Shown here: piece after piece, positions 8,434 to 15,365 of the stretch
Numbering within the stretch: the first letter of the stretch is position 1
How the letters are laid out: each line of letters opens with the position of its first letter
Origin: Fen-1273 sp963837815
Lineage (GTDB): Bacteria > Bacteroidota > Ignavibacteria > UBA10030 > UBA6906
Direction of reading: 5' to 3'
Assembly (NCBI GenBank): GCA_963837815.1
Contig: CAWIOS010000013.1
Span: 682,001-746,000, forward strand
Length of the DNA: 64,000 nt
Translations under genes and position numbers: made by a program
Notes under the pieces: model-generated
Told to the model about the DNA's origin: nothing
Databases searched by the model: none
The model's input: the letters and a program-made list of their open reading frames with translations, nothing else

Positions 8434-9427
8434 GGCGTGCCTCCCTTTCCCCGGTGCCGGTTCCCGGTGACCGGTGCGGCGCGCGGATTTTGAACGCACG
8501 TTCCAGTATTGATATCGTGCAGGGGAGAGTTCCGATCAGTTCCCCGTCTGCGGCGACGGGGAGCGGACGGGGCGCTGACACCATGCACCGGTGCATCGTG
8601 CGGTAACTGAACCCCCGGGCGTCCACGTGCCTCCCCGCGTAGATCTTCGGAAAACTCCGCAGACGCATGACAGGCGAAAGTGCGTGTATCGTGAGCAGGT
8701 TGAGCAGGCCGTCGTCGGGTTCCGCCCCGGGCGTCAGTAACATGCCCCCCGCGGTGACGTCTCCGTTTCCCACCGCGATCCCGAGGAGCGGACCGGAGAG
8801 TTCCTCCCCGCCGTCGAAGAAGAGGCTCGCCTTCACATTGGGACTGAGAAACAACGCGGAGAGCGTTCCCAGTCCGTACCCGAGGAGCCCGCCCGCGGCT
8901 TTCCACCTGCCGTGCGCACAGCTCACCACGTCCGCACCGATCCCGATCTGGCACTCGTTGACAAAGTAGTGATCCCGCATCCCGGTCCCGGCGCGTTCCC
9001 CGAACGAGACCACACCGGCATCGAGGGACCGGGGGGGACACTCTGCGATCGCACGAACCTGTTCGTCAAGCGACGACGGAAGCCTGAGGCTCAGTGCGAG
9101 CCCGCACCCGCTCCCGCTGCTTATGAGTCCGACGGGACACGCGGGGAACCCATCCCTCTTTGATTCGAGAATCCCGTTCACTACCTCATGGATGGTCCCG
9201 TCCCCCCCCACCGCTATAATGAGCGAAGAACATGCGCGCACGGCTCCTGCCGCCAGGCCGGAGGCGTCCCCGGGTCCCCGTGTCTGCGAGAACGCGCAGC
9301 GATGCGGGAACCTTCGTTCAAGGGCGTCGATGATCGCGGGAATCCTCCGGAGGGTTTTCCATGCGGCGGAGGCGGGGTTGATGATGACCTGTATGTCGGC
9401 GTTCGGCGTCATGACAAACGCCAACAT
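8420..9427 (-). CDS. YegS/DgkB-family lipid kinase
   Basis: This 335-residue protein has the diacylglycerol kinase catalytic domain: an INPAS start of the fold, the nucleotide loop AVGGDGTIHEVVNG (GGDGT at 74-78), VGLISSGSGCGLA (where the family usually reads GTGN.FA), and a C-terminal beta-sandwich ending in a strand like VAADGELIG. Family members phosphorylate diacylglycerol, ceramide or related lipids. As the first gene of the operon it could set the diacylglycerol/phosphatidate balance that feeds the BtaA-like enzyme. The ATG at 9427 is used; an in-frame ATG at 9412 is an alternative, and neither has a strong Shine-Dalgarno. The SGSG variant may alter substrate preference. Confidence 0.85.
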   Translation of the reverse strand: MLAFVMTPNADIQVIINPASAAWKTLRRIPAIIDALERRFPHRCAFSQTRGPGDASGLAAGAVRACSSLIIAVGGDGTIHEVVNGILESKRDGFPACPVGLISSGSGCGLALSLRLPSSLDEQVRAIAECPPRSLDAGVVSFGERAGTGMRDHYFVNECQIGIGADVVSCAHGRWKAAGGLLGYGLGTLSALFLSPNVKASLFFDGGEELSGPLLGIAVGNGDVTAGGMLLTPGAEPDDGLLNLLTIHALSPVMRLRSFPKIYAGRHVDARGFSYRTMHRCMVSAPRPLPVAADGELIGTLPCTISILERAFKIRAPHRSPGTGTGEREARHAEA

Positions 9428-9447
9428 ACATCATGGAGGGGGGAGAA

Positions 9448-9480
9448 TTGTCAGAAATATGTCATTGTCAGGTCAAAATT
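9448..9480 (+). promoter_or_regulatory. PHO-box-like array: three 11-bp direct repeats
   Basis: TTGTCAGAAAT, ATGTCATTGTC and AGGTCAAAATT lie back to back (9448, 9459, 9470). All three share GTCA in the same register, and the first two share TGTCA. The E. coli PHO-box half-site CTGTCATAAAT has the same 11-bp phasing and core. The array sits in the 73-bp gap between the OmpR/PhoB-type regulator gene and the lipid-kinase-led operon, about 20-50 bp before the operon's first codon. The TGTCA cores read on the plus strand, opposite to operon transcription, so the orientation is not that of a classical activating PHO box. Confidence 0.45.
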
Positions 9481-9500
9481 CGGCGCGGACGCGGTGAACC

Positions 9501-10181
9501 TCACCTGACCAGCTTGTATCCGGCGGTATGCACCGTTACGAGGTGCTCCGGGTTGGCGGGATCATCTTCGATTTTCTTCCGGAGTGAGAGTATGTAATTG
9601 TCCACTGTACGCGTCGTGGGAAAGTGCTCGTATCCCCAGACGTCGTCGAGGAGCATGTCCCTCGTCACGACCTCCCCCTCGTGCTGCGCCAGGTACTTAA
9701 GCACTTCGAATTCCCGCACGCTCAGCTTGACTTCCGTCTTTCCTTTCACCGCTTCCTGTTTCCTGAAATCAAGGTGGATGTCGCCGATCGCGTACTCCGC
9801 GATGTCCTTCGGGAGATCGCGAACGCGTCGCAGGAGCGCCTTTACGCGCGCAACAAGCTCCCGCGTGCTGAAGGGTTTCGTCATGTAGTCATCGGCGCCG
9901 ATTTCGAGACCCATGACCTTGTCCATCTCCTCCCCTTTGCTCGTCAGCATCAGTATGGGGACCGTGACGCCGTTTTTCCGCAGGTCGCGGCAGATTTCTT
10001 CGCCGTTCCGGTCGGGGAGAACCAGGTCGAGCGTTATCAGGTCGACGGACGTCCTCTGTGCGAGGGCGTAGCCTTTTTCCCCCGTGGCCGCCACGTGGAC
10101 CTTGAAGTGTTCTGATTCCAGGGCAAGCTGTATTCCCCTGGCAATCGACGGGTCGTCCTCGACAACAAGTATTGTGTTCAT
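9501..10181 (-). CDS. OmpR/PhoB-family response regulator
   Basis: This 226-residue regulator has a receiver domain (phospho-acceptor D52 in TLDLVLPDRNG, acidic pocket VVEDD, K102 in TKPF) and a winged-helix DNA-binding domain (about 130-226) with VKLSVREFEVLKYL, the recognition helix region TTRTVDNYILSLRKKIEDD, and the wing HTAGYKLV. The start at 10181 overlaps the kinase stop (ATGA) behind an AAAGGGA Shine-Dalgarno, so kinase and regulator are coupled. Directly downstream lie 11-bp-phased repeats of the kind this class binds, then the BtaA operon. The regulator is a natural candidate to control that operon. Whether the signal is phosphate cannot be told from the sequence. Confidence 0.93.
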   Translation of the reverse strand: MNTILVVEDDPSIARGIQLALESEHFKVHVAATGEKGYALAQRTSVDLITLDLVLPDRNGEEICRDLRKNGVTVPILMLTSKGEEMDKVMGLEIGADDYMTKPFSTRELVARVKALLRRVRDLPKDIAEYAIGDIHLDFRKQEAVKGKTEVKLSVREFEVLKYLAQHEGEVVTRDMLLDDVWGYEHFPTTRTVDNYILSLRKKIEDDPANPEHLVTVHTAGYKLVR

Positions 10182-12640
10182 CGGCGGTTCCCTTTCCCTG
10201 GTGCGGCTTCGGGCTCCGTTGCAACAGGAGCGGGAAAAACGAGCGTGAACGTGGTTCCCTTCCCCACGGTGCTTTCGACTTCCACGGACCCCCTGTGAGC
10301 CTCCATGATATGATGCACGAGCGGGAGACCGAGGCCGACCCCCTGGATGTCGCGTCGGACGTCGGGAACCCTGTAGAACCGTTCGAAGAGATGGGGCAGG
10401 GCGGCCGGAGGTATCCCCCTGCCCCTGTCGCGAATGCTGCACGCCGCGGCATCCCGGCGGCGCGTGAGCGTGACCGCCAGGTACCTGCGGCCGGGAGAGT
10501 ACTTGATCGCGTTGGCGATGATGTTCACGACCGCCTGCACGACCGCATCCGGGTCGGCCAGTATGTGAAGAGGCTTCCGGGGCTCGGTGAACCGCACGAC
10601 AAATCCGTGCTGCTTCAACTGGTAGCACATCGCGCCGAGCGCTTTCCTCACAATCTCCCGCAGGTCCCCCCGCACGGGCCTGTATTCCTTCACCCCCTGT
10701 TCGATCCGGGCCGAATCCAGTATCGTCGTCACCATCCGGCCGAGCCGGTCCGATTCCCCTTCGATCACTCCGATATACTCCCGGGCTTTCCGCCCGAGCC
10801 GCACGCGGCCCGATTGAAGTATCTCGGCAAACATCTTGATGGAGGTGAGGGGCGTCCTGAGCTCGTGGCTCACGTAGGATACGAAGTTGGATTTCATCTG
10901 ATTCAGCTCTTCCAGCCGTCGCGACGTCACCTGCTCGAGGAGAAGCTGCCGCTGGAGACGTATCCGCCCGAGCGCGAGTGCGGATTCCGCGGCGATCTCC
11001 ATCAGGAGATCTGCATCTTCCGCCGTAAAGCGGGCGGAGGACCGTTTCGGACCGAGAGCGATGCAGCCCAGGACGTTCTGGTTTTCATCCGTCAGGGGGA
11101 AGACGGCAGCAATGCCCGGATCTCCCGCAAGCTCCGCGGGAATTGTACGATGGGCGATCCCGGGTTCGAACGTCCGGTCGGCGGCGAAAGGCCCCCGCAC
11201 GCCGCCGCCTGAATGCAGCGGGAGCTTCGCGCGCCTGAGCGCTCCCCTCTCCCACCCCCGCCCGGCAAGAACGTCCAGCGTGTCACTCCCCGGGTCCGCA
11301 ACGACGAGCGCGATCCGTTCCACGGGAATTACTTCATCCGTGCGGCCGACAACAACCTCCCCGAGCTGCCGCTCGTCGACTGCGGACGCCACCGCCTCGA
11401 GTATGCTCCTGCCCGTCTGCCGAACGCGGAAGAATCGCCGGTCCACGAAATGCTGTACGCGCCTGCGCAGCGGCTCGAACGCGATCGCCACGCCGACGGC
11501 CGCCGCGGCGTTAGCCTGCGGGACAAACGATCCGGCGATCGCGCTCAGGAGACCCACCGCGGCCGTGTACAACGCGAGAACAACGCCGAGAACCACCGCG
11601 TACGCCGTCGTCCTCTTGATAACAAGTTCAATGTCCAGGACACGATACTTGAGGAACGCGATCGCAAAACTCGCCGGTATCAGGAGGAAGAAGACGATCG
11701 AGAGTTCCTCCGGTATGATGTCCTGCGCCTCGAAGAGGCCGGGGAGGACCACGAGGATGAGAAAGGGAGTCGGTCCGAATGTGAGTCCCCAGAGGATCCA
11801 CTCGATCTTTTTCCGGTCCATCCGCGTTTCCGAGCGCCGGTAGGAATCGACGATGCTGATCAGGCCCATCGCAACGTCGAGAATAAGAACGATGTGGAAG
11901 ACGTCGTACCAGCGCTGGAACGAACGGAACATCAGGAGCGAATGCTCATGCAGGCTGTGAAACAGCGTCACGGAGAGAATGACGAGGAGTATGCTCACCG
12001 GGACGAACGCGGATACAGCCTTCACCCAGAGGGGGCCGGGCCGGGGCCGCGGAAACATCGACGTGAAGAAAAGGAAGAGCGACGGGACGCCGAGGTACAC
12101 GACGAGAAATATCCCGCGGGCCAGGTAGGGAAAGAACCCCCCGGGGACGATGCTTCCCCAGGTCATGATCGTGCTCGCGCCCATGCACACGAGAGACCAG
12201 TGCAGTGTCGCAGTAACGAGTCCTTGCGGCCCCGCCAGGAGCACGAAGACACCGAAGCTCCAGGTGAGGAACCCGACGAGAAGGATGATCAGAATGTACA
12301 GACCGTCGTACGATTTGACGCACACGCAACGGCTCTCCCGTCCTCCTTCGAGCGTCAGCACAACCGTGTCCCCCGGTGCATGGTACGAACGGAGGAATTC
12401 GAGATCGCTTATCGACCCGACGTTCTCTCCGTTCCACCGCATGATCCGGTCCCCGGGGACTATCCTCCCCGCGGCTTCTTTGTCCGTGATGGAGACAACC
12501 TGCAGGTGATCGTCAACGGCGAGCGCGGCAAAAGGCAACCGCGCCGATTCGATGAGAGCGGGGATATATGCGATGCAGACGGCAAGGAGGGCGGCGTCGA
12601 CGGCGAGAAAGAGTGATGTCCGAAGCGTGGGCGGCTTCAT
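10178..12640 (-). CDS. Membrane histidine kinase with PDZ, 7TM-like, GAF, HisKA and HATPase domains
   Basis: This 820-residue sensor kinase begins with one helix (about 8-28), then a periplasmic PDZ-like module containing GRIVPGDRIMRWNG. A block of about eight helices follows (roughly 105-400), then a GAF-type sensor region (to ~560). The phosphorylation helix has VSHELRTPL (His near residue 590), and the catalytic domain has NIIANAIKYS, DRGRGIPP and GVGLGLPLVHHI. The ATG at 12640 is chosen because it has a purine-rich leader and gives a sensible N-terminal helix. The frame stays open much further upstream, but that part is antisense to glnS. It is coupled to the regulator gene by ATGA. Confidence 0.9.
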   Translation of the reverse strand: MKPPTLRTSLFLAVDAALLAVCIAYIPALIESARLPFAALAVDDHLQVVSITDKEAAGRIVPGDRIMRWNGENVGSISDLEFLRSYHAPGDTVVLTLEGGRESRCVCVKSYDGLYILIILLVGFLTWSFGVFVLLAGPQGLVTATLHWSLVCMGASTIMTWGSIVPGGFFPYLARGIFLVVYLGVPSLFLFFTSMFPRPRPGPLWVKAVSAFVPVSILLVILSVTLFHSLHEHSLLMFRSFQRWYDVFHIVLILDVAMGLISIVDSYRRSETRMDRKKIEWILWGLTFGPTPFLILVVLPGLFEAQDIIPEELSIVFFLLIPASFAIAFLKYRVLDIELVIKRTTAYAVVLGVVLALYTAAVGLLSAIAGSFVPQANAAAAVGVAIAFEPLRRRVQHFVDRRFFRVRQTGRSILEAVASAVDERQLGEVVVGRTDEVIPVERIALVVADPGSDTLDVLAGRGWERGALRRAKLPLHSGGGVRGPFAADRTFEPGIAHRTIPAELAGDPGIAAVFPLTDENQNVLGCIALGPKRSSARFTAEDADLLMEIAAESALALGRIRLQRQLLLEQVTSRRLEELNQMKSNFVSYVSHELRTPLTSIKMFAEILQSGRVRLGRKAREYIGVIEGESDRLGRMVTTILDSARIEQGVKEYRPVRGDLREIVRKALGAMCYQLKQHGFVVRFTEPRKPLHILADPDAVVQAVVNIIANAIKYSPGRRYLAVTLTRRRDAAACSIRDRGRGIPPAALPHLFERFYRVPDVRRDIQGVGLGLPLVHHIMEAHRGSVEVESTVGKGTTFTLVFPAPVATEPEAAPGKGNRR

Positions 12641-12777
12641 GGACCCCTTCTGCAAACGTGGTCTGCGGCGGATGGTGATCAAAGATACTAAACACATTGC
12701 CAAATGCCACAGCGGATATCCGGCGGCCGCCAAGAAGGTGAGAGTGATTGACAGGTTTTTCTTCAGCAGCGTCCCGA

Positions 12778-12806
12778 TTGAAAACCCGTCGATAATTCCG
12801 TATGTT
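12778..12806 (+). promoter_or_regulatory. Predicted glnS promoter
   Basis: TTGAAA (12778-12783) and TATGTT (12801-12806) are separated by 17 bp, 32 bp before the glnS start codon. A CGGGGAG Shine-Dalgarno follows at about 12828-12833. The spacing and sequence agree with the other promoters seen here (before nfeD and tetR), which supports an E. coli-like sigma70 consensus in this organism. Confidence 0.55.
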
Positions 12807-12838
12807 AAGAGCCTGAACCAGCAAAAACGGGGAGCATC

Positions 12839-14527
12839 ATGCCTCAGGACGAAAAAACCGACTTCATTCGCGACATCATCGCGGAAGACAACAGGACGAA
12901 CAGGTACGGAGGGCGCGTCCAGACGCGCTTTCCCCCCGAGCCGAACGGGTATCTCCACATCGGCCATGCAAAGTCGATCAACCTCAATTTCGGCATCGCA
13001 CAGGAACACCCGGGAGGATTCTGCAATCTCCGGTTCGACGACACGAACCCCGAAAAGGAGGAGCAGGAGTACGTCGACTCCATTGTCGCCGATGTCAACT
13101 GGATCGCCGGAAACGCCGCGGGCAAGGTCCTCTTTGCATCCGACTACTTCCCTCAGATGTACGGCTGGGCCGTCGATCTGATTCGGAAGGGGAAAGCGTT
13201 CGTGTGCGACCTGAATGCCGACCAGATACGGGAAACGCGGGGGACGCTCACGGAGCCCGGCCGGGAGAGCCCTTACAGGAACAGGAGCGTCGAAGAGAAC
13301 CTGGCGCTGTTTGAGAGAATGAAAAATGGGGAGTTCCCGGACGGCGCGAAGACACTCCGGGCAAAGATCGACATGGCATCGCCGAACATGAATCTCCGCG
13401 ATCCGGTCATGTACAGGATCGTTCACGAGCGGCACCACCGGCAGGGGGATGCGTGGGCCATATACCCGACATATGACTGGGCGCACGGCCTCGAGGATTC
13501 GATAGAGGGGATCACGCATTCCATCTGCACGCTGGAATTCGAGAATCACCGCCCCCTCTATGACTGGTTCCTTGAATCGCTCGGCATTCACCATCCGCGG
13601 CAGATCGAGTTCGCCCGGCTCAACCTGAGCTACACGGTCCTGAGCAAAAGAAAGCTCCTCCAGCTCGTCCAGGAACACGTCGTGTCCGGATGGGATGATC
13701 CACGGATGCCGACGATTGCGGCGTTCAGGAGGCGCGGCTATACCCCGGAGGCCATCAGGACCTTTTGCGAAAAGATCGGGGTATCCAAGAAGGACAGCAT
13801 TATCGACGTGGCGCTCCTTGAATGGAGCGTCAGGGAGGACCTGAACAGGAGGGCACAGAGGGCGATGGCGGTCCTGCGACCCCTGAAGGTCGTCATCACG
13901 AATTACCCTGCGGACGCGTCGGAGGAACTCCCCGCGATGAACAACCCCGAGGACGAATCGGCGGGGACACGCATGGTCCCGTTTTCACGCGAACTGTACA
14001 TCGACCAGGAAGATTTCCGGGAGATCCCTCCGCCGAAATACCACCGCCTTTCTCCGGGCCGGGAGGTCAGGCTCCGCGCGGCGTACATTATCAGATGCGA
14101 AAAAGCGGTGAAAGACGCCTCGGGCAACATCACGGAAATCCACTGCACGTATGATCCCGATACGAAGAGCGGCGGGACGGCGGCAAACCGGAAAGTAAAA
14201 GTGACGATACACTGGGTGTCGGCGCGTCACGCTGTGGACGCGGAAGTGCGCCTGTATGACAGGCTCTTTCTGAAGGAGGACCCGAACCAGGCGGATGCGT
14301 CGGGGAGCTTCCTCTCAAACATCAATCCGGAGTCGCTCCAGGTCCTGAAAGGCTGCAAGGCCGAACCGATGCTCGGGGATGTCCCCGCGGGGGGAAGATT
14401 TCAGTTCGAACGCGTCGGGTATTTCTGCGCTGACGCGCAGGACTCGAAGCCCGGCTCCCCGGTATTCAACAGGACGGTGACGCTCAGGGACACCTGGGCG
14501 AAAATCGAGCAGCGGGAAGGGGCATAG
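12839..14527 (+). CDS. glnS: Glutaminyl-tRNA synthetase
   Basis: A 562-residue class I aminoacyl-tRNA synthetase that charges tRNA-Gln directly with glutamine. The HIGH motif is in RFPPEPNGYLHIGHAKS (residues 31-46) and the KMSKS-loop equivalent is LSKRKL (about 268-273). WDDPRMPTIAAFRRRGYTP just after it is characteristic of GlnRS and separates it from GluRS. The C-terminal anticodon-binding beta-barrels (about 340-562) include REIPPPKYHRLSPG. Length matches bacterial GlnRS (about 550-560). It is monocistronic, divergent from the histidine kinase gene, with its own promoter at 12778. Confidence 0.98.
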   Translation: MPQDEKTDFIRDIIAEDNRTNRYGGRVQTRFPPEPNGYLHIGHAKSINLNFGIAQEHPGGFCNLRFDDTNPEKEEQEYVDSIVADVNWIAGNAAGKVLFASDYFPQMYGWAVDLIRKGKAFVCDLNADQIRETRGTLTEPGRESPYRNRSVEENLALFERMKNGEFPDGAKTLRAKIDMASPNMNLRDPVMYRIVHERHHRQGDAWAIYPTYDWAHGLEDSIEGITHSICTLEFENHRPLYDWFLESLGIHHPRQIEFARLNLSYTVLSKRKLLQLVQEHVVSGWDDPRMPTIAAFRRRGYTPEAIRTFCEKIGVSKKDSIIDVALLEWSVREDLNRRAQRAMAVLRPLKVVITNYPADASEELPAMNNPEDESAGTRMVPFSRELYIDQEDFREIPPPKYHRLSPGREVRLRAAYIIRCEKAVKDASGNITEIHCTYDPDTKSGGTAANRKVKVTIHWVSARHAVDAEVRLYDRLFLKEDPNQADASGSFLSNINPESLQVLKGCKAEPMLGDVPAGGRFQFERVGYFCADAQDSKPGSPVFNRTVTLRDTWAKIEQREGA

Positions 14528-14885
14528 ATCGACCCCTGTCGCCGGGCGATGGCCTGGTCACGAGGCAGGAACAAAATGAACGCCGCAGGCATGGGGGCCG
14601 GGCGACGACCGGCTGGAATTGCAGGAATCTACGGTGCATGGTTAAAGAACTGGTTTTACAATTCGCCCTAAGCCGCATACGCGAAGGGGCAACGCGTGTA
14701 AAATGTAGAATCACCATGTAGAATAAGGAAGAAACCGGACTTTGCATGCCGGCTCTTTCCTGCTGTCAGTCTCCCTCGGCGGGGAAGAACTCACGATTGG
14801 GAACGGAAAACTGCGTTTCCCATCTCCCTACATCCCGTGGGGCCGGGGTATTCGATCTGGCACACCCGATGATGCTTAATCCGGC
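14528..14885. other. Intergenic region, 358 bp, with one stem-loop and a short direct repeat
   Basis: No coding frame is supported here. The sequence ATGTAGAAT occurs twice (14703-14711 and 14716-14724). An imperfect stem-loop with arms around AGGAAGAAACCGG and CCGGCTCTTTCCT follows at 14726-14761. The relatively AT-rich stretch 14640-14730 differs from its surroundings and may be a remnant linked to the transposase-like ORF downstream. Confidence 0.4.
14726..14761 (+). terminator. Stem-loop downstream of glnS, possible terminator
   Basis: Arms of about 13 nt with two or three mismatches flank the loop ACTTTGCATG. No run of T follows, so a classical intrinsic terminator is doubtful. It lies 199 bp after the glnS stop. 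Confidence 0.25.
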
Positions 14886-15332
14886 ATGGAAAACCAAGCC
14901 GATTTGAACTACTCGAACACCAGTCCATCGCGACTGACGCAGAGTTCCGACGAAGCCCTGCACAACGGATCGCTTCATCCCCGCCTCGCCTGGATGATGG
15001 CGTACCGGGAGACCGGCAATGCCCAGGCGGTATGCAACAGGTTCGGGATAAGCAGGAAGACGTTTTACAAGTGGTTGAAACGCTACCAGGAATCGAGCGG
15101 TGATTCAACCAGCCTGTGCGATCGTTCGCGCCGGCCGCATCACTTCCCCCGCGCCACGCGCCCCGAGCATGTGGAACTTCTGAAACGGGTGCGCGAGGAA
15201 ACGGGATTCGGTCAGCGGAGGCTCAGGGCATACCTTGAGGAGAAATACAGGGTGAGCCTCTCCGAGCGCACGATATGGAAGCTGCTCAAGCGTGAGAATG
15301 AGGACGCAACGGCGCTGGCGGGACAGGGCTGA
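14886..15332 (+). CDS. Helix-turn-helix protein like the N-terminal part of an IS481/IS3-type transposase
   Basis: This 148-residue protein consists of two HTH units. The first is AVCNRFGISRKTFYKWLKRY (about residues 46-65). A linker RSRRPHHFPRA follows, then a second HTH around GFGQRRLRAYLEEKY...SERTIWKLLKRE. This is the DNA-binding half of IS481-like transposases. The rve/DDE catalytic domain is absent and the protein stops after ALAGQG. No terminal inverted repeats or target duplications were noticed. It may be a truncated insertion-sequence relic or a domesticated DNA-binding protein. It is convergent with the C25 peptidase gene, 33 bp away. Confidence 0.7.
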   Translation: MENQADLNYSNTSPSRLTQSSDEALHNGSLHPRLAWMMAYRETGNAQAVCNRFGISRKTFYKWLKRYQESSGDSTSLCDRSRRPHHFPRATRPEHVELLKRVREETGFGQRRLRAYLEEKYRVSLSERTIWKLLKRENEDATALAGQG

Positions 15333-15365
15333 AATCTCCGTGCGCCTCTGCAGGCATAATTACGC

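Noticed and set aside
12641..13678. N-terminal extension of the histidine kinase by about 340 residues
   Set aside because: That part of the open frame is antisense to the well-supported glnS gene and its sequence has no domain character. The ATG at 12640 gives a proper membrane start.
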